DNA from: Polytrichum commune
Taxonomy: Eukaryota; Streptophyta; Polytrichopsida; Polytrichales; Polytrichaceae
Reading direction: 5' to 3'
Length of the DNA stretch: 64,000 nucleotides
NCBI GenBank assembly: GCA_950295325.1
Contig: OX485804.1
Span: forward strand, 30,258,001-30,322,000
Below, in pieces: positions 1 through 11,489 of this stretch (its first letter is position 1; each line of letters starts with the position of its first letter). The notes under the pieces are model-generated. The model was not told where the DNA came from. It saw only the letters and a list, made by a program, of their open reading frames with translations, and searched no databases. Both the position numbers and the translations under genes were made by a program.

Positions 1-425
1 CCCGCCACATTGGTTATCCTATTTAGTGCGTGTGGTACTAAAGGGTTGGTTCACAGGGGGGGCGAGTCCTCAATCCCAAGTCACTTAAGGTCAATCCATG
101 CAATCTCGGCCATTGGGAGCATAGAAGTTGGGACTTACCACTTCACACGGAGTCCCAAATCCCAAATATGGCGTAGATGCCTACATGGAGTTTAACGAAT
201 AATACGCTTCATTGCAAGGCTATGGTAGATGGGTCTTAAATGGTTATTTTTTCCCACCACATCGATTATCCCATTTAGTGTGTGTGGTTCTACAAGGTCC
301 CAAGTCCTCAGTCCCAAGTCACTTGAGGTCAATCCGTGCAATCTCAGCCGTTGAGAGCATGGAAGTTGGGACTTACCACTTCACACAGGGTCCTAAGTCC
401 TAAACATGACGCAGATGCCTACATG
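1..425. repeat. Two diverged tandem units (~240-250 bp)
   Basis: The block from 1 (cccgccacattggttatcc) recurs at 253 (cccaccacatcgattatcc). The segment tcccaagtcacttaaggtca (from about 74) recurs at about 312, followed by matching text through gcctacatgg at about 186 and 425. Reading frames in the two units are incidental. Confidence 0.8.
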
Positions 426-451
426 GTAACACTTTGTGGAGGGTGAGGCTT

Positions 452-512
452 GGGACTTGTGTTGAGAGTTTGGCCAAGCAAAAAGCTTGACCCAACTCTC
501 AACACAAGTCCC
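452..512. repeat. 28-bp-arm hairpin
   Basis: GGGACTTGTGTTGAGAGTT...CAAGC and its complement GCTTG...AACTCTCAACACAAGTCCC flank a 5-nt A-rich loop. Possibly the centre of a foldback MITE. Confidence 0.75.
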
Positions 513-2239
513 GTGAATATTATATCATAAAATAATCAAGATTCAATCTTCACTATAATTAACCATACATTTGAATGGTTTCTTGAGGTTCAAAAGTTGA
601 GACTTTGGTTGGGACTTGCTTAACATGAGTGGGACTCGGGACTTTGAGCTCCATGTGAACCGGCCCTAATTCTCGAAACACGCATTATTTTGCCAAATCT
701 TGAAATTATTGAGGGTTAAAATATTTATCGAGTGATACTAAATTGATGAATACGTGCTCATTTGCCATGAATTTCAAGAAAATCAGTGTGTTGTTCGAAG
801 ATGTTTGTAGAGTGCATAAGTTGTTTTGGTAAGCTCAAAGGGGCTTCTTCTTCTTCTTCTTCTTCTTCTTTCAGTCGGCACCACTCGCTCTTGAGGCACC
901 TCCTAACACTAAGAAACTAACTAGAGCTTGCATTGAGAGTTTCGGGCACTTTGACAATTTAAAACCTAGATCTTCCTAATGGCACTACTTTCATCTTGTA
1001 GATTAAATAAATTAGTATCATTGTCACTAATTTCCCTCGTGCACTATTAGCCACCCTCACTACTAGGGATAATTAGTGTAACAAACCTCTCTTAGGATAT
1101 GAAACACGCGATTAGCACATACATGATGCTTAGTAAATCCAAATCTATTGAGGCCCATAGTCACTTCCCTAATAGCTTTTGGACCACGTATGAATACCTC
1201 TTACCTTATTCATTATCAAAGTGAATATTTTGGTGCTCACCACTCGGTCATGTAAGTTCCCCCAATATTGTTGATCGTGTGAATTTAGAATGCTTATGAT
1301 ATTTTCAACATGCAATCCAATCTCTTTTTTAAAACACATGTGTATTTTTGGTATGCGTTTTTGGAACCACTCGAAACCACACATTGTTGGCGTTGACGGT
1401 TGGCCTTCTGTCTCCAAAAAAAAAAAAAAAAAAAAAAGAAGAAACCACACACTGCTCAAAGTATCCAATTAGGTGTCCAATTAAGATAAGTAACCCAATT
1501 AGGCGCATCTACCATAACATACATATAGAGCAAATGATGTGAGTTATAAAGGAAAGTAATCTTGGAAGTCCTTAGCACATGAAGCTTTGAATGTGCCTTC
1601 CCCAAGCAATGGCAAGTGTACTGTATACAGGTCCTTTGGGGTTATTCTGTCTAGGCTTTTATTTTAGTTATATACAGTATTGGCCTCATATCTTCATTCT
1701 TTGCCAAACGCTCTATCCAATTATGGTATATATATAATATATGTATGTATGTAGTAGGTATACCGTAGTTTTCTAGTAGCTTGGGCACCTTTCTGCCTAA
1801 TAATTAATTAAAGTGAATAAGTAAGTTACGTAGTCCATAAAACAATGTTCTAATATTGGCCAGGTTCAAAAAGCAACTTAAAAATAAGTTTGACATTCAT
1901 CCAAGTCATTTCTATAAGTCGTGGATGGTTTTCCTTATTTCATCTATGGCGGCTACGATCAACCTAGACACTTCCCTAACCAACATTACTTACCCTAAAG
2001 TTTGTCATTGACTTGTATATTAGGGTTTTGCATGGCAACAAATTTTGCTTGGTGTGAGAGTTATACATATGCTAGTGAATGTCATTTGCATTGTTGTGAT
2101 TTTAGGCGCCCTTTGAAATATAAATATATATATATATATATATGGGACACTCATTTCCCAAAAATTTAGGCACCTTTAAAGTTAATTATATTTTTTCCCA
2201 AGCTGCTAGAGAGCTACAGTATGTGTAGGGAAATATGGC
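513..2239. other. Gene-free stretch with simple repeats
   Basis: Contains a (ttc)n run near 846-870, a poly-A of about 21 bases at 1418-1438 and a (ta)n run at about 2127-2143. The ORFs that cross the poly-A tract are artefacts of it. Nothing else recognised. Confidence 0.6.
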
Positions 2240-2777
2240 CTAAGGGCCGTTGCACACACGAGATTGCGAGCCCATGACCATCACACTTCAAGCACTCTCA
2301 TTGGTGGAAAAGGCGGAGCCGGTCCAAGTTCGCTTCGCACCATGCTTGAGGGACCAACTGAGTATGTGAATGCAAGATGGATGTAAAGTCTATATGGATT
2401 CCTACGTGGCATCGAACGGATCATGTTGCATGGTCACTTGGACTATTTCCAAAAACCCACCTCTTGCAGGTAAGCCTAATACAAAACCACCGGGAGACCA
2501 TGGCGCTCTAAACACTCACAACCATTGATTTATTTTCTTTCATCATGCGTGAGGACCCGGATGAATAGAAATTCATTGAAATAGCATTCGGTTGAGGGTC
2601 CGGTCAAATATGACTTCACACTACACTTGAGGGTCCGTGACCACACTACATGATGATTTTGGAGGTTGTGTTGGGACGGCCTTTGGACACTTTTCTTTTG
2701 GGCTCTCACAATTTCATGGTCACGGCTCTTGGCTCGTGTGAGAAGTGGCCCTCCGTCTTGTGTGTGAAGTGGCCTTA
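2240..2777. mobile_element. TIR element, family D copy 1 (~540 bp)
   Basis: The left end ctaagggccgttgcacacac and right end tgtgtgaagtggccttaag are inverted repeats. The body (ggtggaaaaggcgg, gcctaatacaaaaccaccg, gggctctcacaatttcatgg) matches 31914-32541 in a PEC intron. No coding frame. hAT- or MULE-like MITE; class not settled. Confidence 0.65.
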
Positions 2778-2983
2778 AGAATGTACGGTTTCCGAACCCT
2801 TTTGCTGTTCCACATCGATTTTGAGGTTGGAATCTAAGATATGTTTTCTAAGTATAAAAAAAAATTTGGAAGACACTGGAACTACTAGAATGTTCCTTCC
2901 ACATTAGGAGCCTCGTCTTTTCAAAGGAGAGGGAAATTGGTATACAAAGTACCATCTCCACTTGCGGCACCACCACCTATCGG

Positions 2984-3800
2984 TGTCCGGGGGAGATTTT
3001 AGGGCATAATCGGCAGTGTTGCATTTTGGATTCTTCTAGAGGTCGGAGGTGCCATTACGTAACATTATTCAGATCCATAACAATGTTCTGTGGGGCTGAC
3101 GGTATTCCATAGAATCTTCCCCATATTCAAGGAACATTGTGAGTCCCACAGAACAATGTTATGGATCTGAACAATGTTAAGTGTAAAATATCTTTCTTTC
3201 AAGAGGTTTAAAACATTTGTAATGATTTTTTGGAAATTGAAGACATCAATCCGTGAGGTCCTTTTATGGGAAATCGGTGTGGAAAACATTGCCCTTTTCC
3301 ATGATCAGTTCTTCGAGCTTTTCTCCGCCCAAGTATCGAATCCAAAACTGTGCTTGGATCATCCACGATGCGAAACTCGTCTTGTGCAACGTCGTCATTC
3401 TTCATCTCTTGGCGCAATTACTCAGAGTTTGAATGTACTAATACGGTATGGTAATATGCAAAAATTGGCGAAGTTGCGCATGCATGTATTCTCCTTGCTG
3501 GCCATGCTTGACTGTAGTTTTTAAAACATAAAAAAACACCTCAAAATTTGCCGAGTATTTTGAAATGCATGTTTTAAAAATATATTAAAAATTGACGCAC
3601 CACTAATTATCGATCCAAATCCTAGTGTTTCCAAGTCCAACGAGTTCCATGTTGTGATCTTTCAGTTTATCTTTTATGGGGATTGAGGTGTATTCCATGG
3701 ATTCTTCTAAAGTGATTGGGTTATTTTTCCTGAAATCTTGAACTTCCACCGGTTATTTTTCCCAACTCTTTCGGTTCATATATAATGCGCGATCGGTTCT
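2984..3800. repeat. Family-B repeat copy 1, interrupted by ~590-bp insert
   Basis: Starts gtccgggggagattttaggg, breaks after cataatcgg at about 3013 and resumes at about 3605 with atcgatccaaatcctagtg. It then follows copies 2 and 3 through ccaagtccaacgag, atcttt cagtttat and ttcatatataatgcg. The inserted block holds a foldback MITE and an ORF (3174-3524) that resembles nothing known. Confidence 0.65.
3062..3177. mobile_element. TA-flanked foldback MITE, copy 1 (116 bp)
   Basis: Left ACATTATTCAGATCCATAAC and right GTTATGGATCTGAACAATGT are inverted, with TA on both sides (3060-3061, 3178-3179). The inverted arms extend a further 12-15 bases inwards (aatgttctgtggg). The TA duplication points to the Tc1/mariner superfamily. 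It is nested in the block that splits family-B copy 1. Confidence 0.8.
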
Positions 3801-4453
3801 CTCCGTTTATTGGCACTTATGACTCAATCTCCCCATGTGGGACTTGGTTGTTGAGTTACCTAGTACCCAAGCTTGACCAAGGTGTGACTTGTTCTCTTTG
3901 TGTTAGGCGACGGTGTGACCCAATCTTGGTGGACTTCAATCGATAGCATGGAACTTTAGTACCCTAGAAAGCCTCTATCCCGACCCACAACAAATAATAT
4001 TGTTTAATTGCATGCTCCACTTGTCATGCTCATATTGGTTGAGACATACTTGAAGCGCACGTGGAGATTATGTTCAAAGAGGAGGTGGGTTTGATGCAAA
4101 ACTAAGGGTCGTGGAAATCAATTGAATCGTCATTGCTTCTATCTATACACCGCTATACTGCCACGGTGAGGGCTTTAACCAAGACCTTGGGAATTCCAAG
4201 TGAGCACCTCTAAACAAAGGATTAGAGTTAACCACGATTTGGGCGAACCAACCCATACACTCGTTCTTTGTTGGATGGATGCCTAAACCCTTGCCTCCAA
4301 GGAACCAATGTACAGGTTGGTTCGCCCCAGCTAGCTAACCACCAAGGTTGTTTCTCACATGTTGAGAAGTGAGGTTAAAAGTTTCACTATGTCCACTATG
4401 AGCCATTGTGTTGTCCCTCTTGTTTCTAATGCATATTTGACCATTTTAGGTTA

Positions 4454-4485
<32 letters not shown>

Positions 4486-6310
4486 ATTTTATTTTTTAAG
4501 ATCAAACGTGTATGGTTTTTCAAGGTTCACACACACACATATATAATCATAAGGTCTTCGTTTCCCATATAGTGTTATGTTCTTAGTGGTTGTTTTAATG
4601 AATACATCAATTGGCCCCACACGTCCCTTATCAAAGTAGGGATTGTGCGAGTGTGAATGGGGATGCATATGAAACGCATCTTCCCCAAGAAACAGTATTG
4701 TGGTAATGACTGGCACATGGAATTACTTGTGAGGAGCTAATCCTTTCATTTATTTAAAGATTACAAATGCGATTAAAATCTGCATGCAACGAATGTTGAT
4801 GGTAAAACGGAAACCTTAGAGAAAGAAATAAAAATTCTCTAGTTTAAAACCAGAAGTTTTCTTCACAAGTTCTTACTATCTAGTGTTGTAAACTTCTTTT
4901 GATGGCAAATGAATGTTACTGGGTGAAAAGGGTTGGGCATTTGGTGGTGAAGATCTTGGAGGCGAAAACATAATAAGTTGCATAGATATAGGGACTACCT
5001 TTTTCTTCCCTGAAGCACCCACAAAATATGTTAAGGTCCCTCAACATGGTCCAACTTCACTTTACACTAAGCTTGAAGGCCCATCAATGGCAAAACTGGA
5101 TCTTCATTTCCACAATAAGGCCTTAGGATGATTATCATGATCACAGCTCTTGGTTTGTGTATAAAGCAACTTTAGTGTTGTGGTAAGGTCCGCATGAAAC
5201 ATGGGATCTGTTTTATTTAGAATGGGTGAAGGAGCATGAGGCTTAGGAATGCTATCCTCAAATAAAGGATCACAACCTGCACTTCTTTAAATAACCCAGA
5301 AATGCTTCCTTTCTCAAAGCAAGATCCAATCTCTTAAAATTGACACTCCCGTTGACTCTTCATAATCAAACGGCGGGAAAAGAATCACACGATAACCTCA
5401 TGTACTGCATCGACAATTAAGCAAGTGTGAGTAAAAGTGTCACTCAGAGTCAACACTTTAACCTATTGCACATATACATATGCATATGGCTATGTGGTTG
5501 ATATAAAAAGTTACCTCATAGTAGCCTTTGAGCTAAACATAGGTATAAAGGATTTTTTTTAGCATCAATGGAACATTTGATGAATAATCAAAGTTAAAAC
5601 CACTAGCTCTCTTAAACCAATCTCTAGGCCCCGTGTATGATGACCTCGCATATGATGAAAACCCCTATTTTCATTGCTTAGAATCAACACAAGATTGCTA
5701 GAACCAACGCAGTATAGTTGGGTGCTAGGTCCAAGCTAGATCACAACCCAACTAGTAACGGTGCGTAAAGCCACATGGCCACCTCCATGATCCCACCCGG
5801 TTCAGTTGCAGAACCATCATCTGGCATCCCGAGTACTAACCCCCTTTGTGCCCATAACCGACCCCCTTCGTGCTCTGTGGGGCAACCTCCTTGGCTTTGT
5901 CAACATAACAGCTACAGTTGTCGTCCCCCCGCCCCATGGATAGAATGGCTAGAATAGGCATCGATAAGCCACCCTTGAACCAACCCGAGATAGAGTGGAG
6001 CATGTTACCCACCTTATATGAAGGTAGTGGAGGTTGGTATGAGATGACGCCACTAATGGCACCTAAACCCGTCACTTTGTGGGCATGGACACTCTTTTTC
6101 TATAAGGAACGGTTCAAGGCAACAGAGTGTTGGTGATTGGGAGGCATTTATAGGTGTTGCTTTTGGGTCGGGTGTTGCTTTCAACACCCTCTACGTTACA
6201 AGGATCATGGGTTGTTGCCATTGATTCTTTGCCACTACAATATAGATATCAAATATCCAAATCTACTAGTGTTTGAGATTTGATTATCTATAATATGCCT
6301 TGTAGTAGCA
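3801..6310. other. Gene-free stretch
   Basis: Holds a T-rich tract (about 4452-4497), an eroded relative of family D (about 5030-5180: tcacagctcttggtttgtgt), and short ORFs at 4913-5131 and 5775-6136 that resemble nothing known. No gene supported. Confidence 0.5.
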
Positions 6311-6315
6311 AAAAA

Positions 6316-6450
6316 CTACACTGAACATGATATTTAGTGCCATGTGGTATTTAATGTCACTGCGGTAACTTTTTGGATGACATTTCTTATGAACAATGAA
6401 CCAATATTGTCATGAATGATGGATGAGTTCATCCGTTGGCCAAAACCCTA
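6316..6450. repeat. TAGTGT-family fragment
   Basis: ctacactgaacatgatattt leads into a body (aactttttggatgacatttc, gatggatgagttcatccgtt) that recurs inverted at about 32255-32375. A fragment only. Confidence 0.6.
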
Positions 6451-6689
6451 CTTGCTCTTGGTTCCGCCTCCACCCTAGGACTCCTTGTGTGCTTGAGAGT
6501 TTGCTCCATGTGATGCGGTGTGGCTAAACTCAATGTTGGTGTGATTGGAGATGCATATTGCAAGTAGTGCATGTAAGCAAAAGAGATGGATCTAAGTTGT
6601 TGAAACTTCTTTGATGCACTTGAGTCGTATTGTCCAAGCTCATCATCTTCCTAGCACCGTAGCATCGACCTTGTTGCAACACCTGGTGG

Positions 6690-6810
6690 ATTAGGCCAGT
6701 TGTTGCAATCTACTTGTTCAAAAGAACAAGGAACAAGGACTCGTGGTTTGGTTAGTCGCAATATACTTGTTCAATGGAACAAAGAACAAGGACGTGTGGT
6801 TTGGTTAATT
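6690..6810. repeat. Short tandem duplication (~55 bp)
   Basis: caatctacttgttcaaaaga...gtggtttggttagt is followed by caatatacttgttcaatgga...gtggtttggttaat. Two imperfect copies. Confidence 0.75.
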
Positions 6811-9559
6811 GGGGTAGCATTCCTAGGATATTGTAGCATGCCTTGAATGTCATGGGTAGTGGGGTTTTTCATCATTAAATTGCAATGTTTGGGGTTGATT
6901 AGTGAATGATAGCTCATTGTGCTTGCGGATGCTTCAAATGTTGGTGAGTTGGATAAATTGGTTGGAGGTCAATCCTTTGAAAGCATCTCAAGTTGCGCAC
7001 TTTATTGAATTCAAAGTCTTTAGCCTTGAATTAAATTTGTGGGGATCAATCCAAACATCTCCACATTTTCTCTCTCACATCCTCTTGCCTTCTTTGTCAA
7101 TCTCATAATTTATTGTGAGTTTCGTAAGCTTCCTTCATACCTAGGCAAGTCACATCCTACAACCACTGCATGGGTTTCGAATAGACAACATTCGTGCATC
7201 AAACTCCCAAAAGAATCAATATCTTTTGAAATAGGCGGGCATGCATCAAAGGTAGAAGAGTTTTAATAGTGGGCTGGGAGTCATTTGGTGCCCAAATGAG
7301 TAAATCATTTAGATTCAAAATCCCACATCCTTGGGTTGACTCTTCCGAAGTAAGCTTAATACTATGGATAATGCACTAAGTAGGTACATTCAAAATTTCA
7401 TACTAGGTGGGTGCAAGCACGGTACAGTAGACAACTCTTGATCCCTGCTCAAGTTTAAGTGAAAGTGATTCAAAACAATATACTAACTTTGAAGTTTGTG
7501 AAAAAGAAGAAGACCATGAACATTTTAAAAGCACATTGATCTACAAAGTCAAGTAATATATATTGACAATGAAAGTGAGTGTGCAAGTGGTGATATTGAA
7601 CAAGTAACTGTCGATTTGTTTTTAAAATATAATAAAAGTACATTGAAGTGATCATTTTCTACAAAAATATTTGATGATGACCTCAAGTGTATAATGACTT
7701 CAAGGATTACGAAAAAAAAAAGTTGAAAGTAGTTAAGTCATGAAATTTATGTCCAAAACCAAATACAACCATTTGCTTTTGAGAATTTCTTTTAATGATA
7801 TTAAGCTTTAAAGATCTATTCCACATTTGAGTACTTAACATAACAATAAAGGTCACCATAAAAACAATCCATTTTAAATATATTTTTTCTATTGTTTTTA
7901 GGCGTTTGACCCAAAAAACTATGGTTTAAAGACACCAAAACACTATTTGGTCCACTTTGCCATGCTTGCACCCATGTATTAGGATGCTCATTATTAAGTG
8001 ATTCTTATTAGATACAACCACGTCACAATAAGATCGATGAAATTCAATCTTTGAGGACAAATATGTAAGAAAGTCTTGTGTGCTTTCACACTTTCCTGCT
8101 CTCCTTTTTGAGGTTGCCCATAAATGGCAAGTTTAATGGTATGTCTAGAGCAACTATGAAGATATCCATTCAAAGAAAATGTCATCACTAATTTTTTATT
8201 CCATTTAGTCCAACGGAATCCAATTGGTATTAATCAACAACAGATTTGGCAGAGGCATGTTTATATTACATCCCCAAGGTAGTTGCTATAGATCAAAACC
8301 CAAGTTGATTCCACTCATTGTGACATGCTAATTTTGTGTTTTTTTTAATTATTCAAAGTCAACCAATAAACATGTCATTTTAACGTTTAAAATCATAGAA
8401 GAGTGTGCAATGGTATGACATAACATTCTTTAAAACGTCCATGAGGAGGGCCTTCTTCCACTACTAGCACATGTGACTTGTGTCACGGACCAGACGACAC
8501 AATTTTGTGTGACAAAATCCATGTTTCACTAGTAGTGATGTGAGACAAATTTCACTTACATTAGTGACAAAGGATGCTTTACCCAGGTCAGTGGTGAAAT
8601 GTAAATGCCATTAATCTCGTGACTTCATGTGTATGTAAAAAGCACTTTGTCCTTGTGTTAACTTGAACTTCGCAACATGTAAAGTGCTTCATGGCACATC
8701 AAACTATGAGAGGCATATTAAGCACCATTAAAATGACAAGGAACAATGCATTCATGCGGGAATTTGAATGAATTCAGCCACCACTTCATTAAGTGACATA
8801 CGTTTCCTCTTCACATACAGAGTTCAGGGAGGAGGGTATTCACATAGACACATACGTCCCAAGAATTAATATAAAATTCAAGTCAATGGATGATTTCATT
8901 CACACACTCTGCAATGTACACTTGGTGCATGCTCACTTACAATCGCATGCACTTTGCACATCTAGGCTACCCTACTTCTAGGCAATATTCCTATTGTACT
9001 TCGATGACAACCAAGTGCATGGGCATTTCCCAAAAGCACCAACTACCAATAATGTGAGAATATTATGGCTTGCCTCAATGAATGACTCACTCCAACTCAA
9101 TTGTGTCCCTCCGTCGAAGGTGCTTCACCTCCCACAACACCTAGAATCCTATGCAATCCTCCACAGACGGAGGTGGTGGGTAAATTGGCGGAGCAAGGAG
9201 AAATGGGATATTCTTACATAAAACTTTTGAAATGGTTACAAGTTGTGCTCCTGGAGGAATCATGCGGGCTGCAGATGATGACCTCTCTGAGTGATTTCCT
9301 GCCACTCCCTCCCCCACAACCTCATCTCCAAAATTAGGATGGAATATCTCAACAATTGTCCGGTGCTCATGGCCGACCATACCCACAATGGCTACATGCA
9401 CCTTCCCCACTTTCTGTACATGTCCGCAACATCCAAACTAACACACTTAATGACACATAACAATTCACATCTTCTACACTTGAACTTACTACACATCTGC
9501 CATTCATGAATGCAAATTGTTTTCCGTGTTGTACCTCATCGTTGTCTTCCTTCTCACAC
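6811..9559. other. Gene-free stretch with a small CACTACTAG foldback
   Basis: At 8459-8537 a 79-bp foldback begins CACTACTAG and ends CTAGTAGTG, with an inner TGTGAC/GTCACA-type repeat. Its ends echo the CACTA-like element at 10188. ORFs at 8793-9509 show no family resemblance. Otherwise nothing. Confidence 0.55.
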
Positions 9560-10529
9560 TATCTCGCACTTCTCCATAAGGAGTGCCCAAAACATCATGG
9601 GCACAAGGGGGCCCTGGAGTGACACCCAGGACTTGTGGCGCCGTTGGTGAGAGGGCCCGAGTGATCCTAGTGTGGGCGAGGGCCCCGGGCGTTGGGAACG
9701 CCTCCCACCCAAGGAGATTAGGAGTCACGAGGGTAAGGCCATAAGCTATGCATAGCTTATGGCGTGCAAATTCTAGAATGCTCAAGAACACCTCAATCAG
9801 AGGTGTGAGCTAGGAGACATGGCAATTTGAGTGGGGCGGTGTCCCGGGACAACGTCCTAGTACAGCAGTGGCCTGGGAGTGGCTCCCGGGATTGCTAAGG
9901 TTTGAACATGCATAATTTTCTCAATACTTGCCCGAATGGGGCAAGTGAGGAGTCCATCGGCATCTACTTGAAGTGTAGACAACGACGGAGTGGTCACTTG
10001 TTAGCATCAGAAATCATACAAGGAAGTTATGGTTTTTTGAAGCTGCTAAGGGCTTCTAGGCCCAGCGGCTAAGGGAAAAAATCTACTTGGCCCCAACTCT
10101 TGGTAGAGAGACAAAAGGTTTCTTGATGGTGGGGTAGGGGCCCTGCCAAAAGTCCTAGAGGCTTATATGGGTGAGGTGGTGTGGCCTCACTACTAGAAAA
10201 TCATGACCAAATCAACAAAAAATCAACAGATCTTTGTCGATCCGGGCACTGCAATGACCGATTTCACTGATTTTTGAATTTTTGTAAAAATCAACAGTTT
10301 ACTGCCTACATTTTTGTTGATTAGAATAGTACAATGACCAAATCAACAAAATTTTAGTAAATGTGAAATCTTTTTTTAATATTTTTTGGAATATTCTAGG
10401 ATCTATTGGAATATTGTAAAATCTTTTTAATTTTTTGCAATTTATGGACTTGTAAGTGTATGGGTATGGAAATAATTACGAATTCAAAGGTGTTTAAATA
10501 TTATAAATATTATATTAGTTGATAGTTAA

Positions 10530-10578
10530 TAATATATATATATATATTAATATGTATAATATGTATATAATATATGTA

Positions 10579-10619
<41 letters not shown>

Positions 10620-10700
10620 ATATGTATATATATAATATATGTAACATATATGTATACAATATATGTAACATGTATGTATATAATATATAATATATAAATA
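10530..10700. repeat. (TA)n-rich low-complexity tract
   Basis: Runs of ta/tgta dominate, with short gtaacata units. The apparent ORF here (Tyr/Ile only) is a composition artefact. Confidence 0.9.
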
Positions 10701-10717
10701 TGTATACATTTACAGTA

Positions 10718-10965
10718 AATATATACAGTATATATTTACTGTAATTATATACTGTATATATTTACTGTAATTATATACTGTATATATTTACTGTAATTAT
10801 ATACTGTATATATTTACTGTAATTATATACTGTATATATTTACTGTAATTATATACTATATATATTTACTGTAATTATATACTGTATATATTTACTGTAA
10901 TTATATACTGTATATATTTACTGTAATTATATACTGTATATATTTACTGTAAATATATACATCAA
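10718..10965. repeat. AT-rich minisatellite, 26-bp unit, about 9 copies
   Basis: The unit atatatttactgtaattat plus actgt repeats almost without change from 10728 to about 10955. One copy carries a G-to-A change (actata). It lies within the CACTA-like element. Confidence 0.93.
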
Positions 10966-11035
10966 GTAGGTAGTAAAGAGAAATTAATGGCCTTATTCTA
11001 GAAAGGTTTAAAACACTCCATTTATATCATGTGTG

Positions 11036-11235
11036 ATGTGATGACCTAGTGGTTAAGGCACATGTGTGGATATCACTAGGTGCAAGGTTCGATTCCCGTG
11101 GCCGACACCTTCGGCCTTGGCCTTGCCACCTATGTGAGTGGTAGGTAGTCTATACTTGTAGGTGAGGTATATGTTGAGGGGGTTACTTGGGAGGGCTTAG
11201 GAATTGCAGATCTGACATTTATTCATTTTTTATTT
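11036..11235 (+). mobile_element. tRNA-derived SINE, nested in the CACTA-like element
   Basis: A pol III promoter pair is visible: box A-like tgacctagtggttaaggc at about 11042-11059 and box B ggttcgattccc at about 11086-11097. About 130 bp of non-tRNA body follow, then a T/A-rich end. The 5' part does not close a proper acceptor stem, so it is not a working tRNA gene. Confidence 0.7.
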
Positions 11236-11240
11236 TTTAA

Positions 11241-11242
<2 letters not shown>

Positions 11243-11277
<35 letters not shown>
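11243..11277. repeat. (AT)n microsatellite
   Basis: Uninterrupted alternating at run directly after the SINE's A/T-rich tail. Confidence 0.9.
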
Positions 11278-11280
<3 letters not shown>

Positions 11281-11489
11281 AGTTTTTTAAAAAATATATT
11301 TTTGTGACCATATCAACAGAAAAAATCAACAAAATTGTGTTACATCATGTCCAGGTCAACGCGTCCTAAGTAACAACCGCGACCAACGCCTTTCTGTTGA
11401 TCCGGACGCAAAATTTTCTACTAGTGTTCACCCACCCGAGGCCGAACGGCACGGCCTCCATGGGCATTGGCCCAATGTGAGGGCATGAT

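Larger units (their letters stand above)
10188..11426. mobile_element. CACTA-like non-autonomous element (1.24 kb) inside family-A repeat
   Basis: The left end reads CACTACTAGAAAA and the right end TTTTCTACTAGTG, a 13-bp inverted repeat with one mismatch. Subterminal copies of a TCAACA-type motif lie inside both ends, as in CACTA elements. Comparison with the uninterrupted junction in family-A copy 2 (62508-62520) shows that only this block is extra, with TCA repeated on both sides (an alternative CT/TT reading is possible). The element contains AT repeats, a 26-bp minisatellite and a tRNA-derived SINE. It has no coding capacity. Confidence 0.85.
9560..11485. repeat. Family-A LTR-like repeat, copy 1 (687 bp, split by CACTA-like insert)
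   Basis: Segments 9560-10187 and 11427-11485 align end to end with copy 2 at 60401-62566 once both insertions are removed (687 vs 685 bp). The sequence is clearly GC-richer than its surroundings. It has a TATA-like cttatatggg near its 3' side and no coding frame, which suggests a solo LTR. No flanking target duplication was found, so the class is uncertain. Confidence 0.75.

Noticed and set aside
10515-10709. Minus-strand ORF made of Tyr/Ile/Thr
   Set aside because: It is the translation of a (TA)n tract and has no protein-like composition.
11041-11110. Possible tRNA gene
   Set aside because: Box A and box B are present, but the acceptor stem does not pair and a longer body follows; it is better explained as a SINE.
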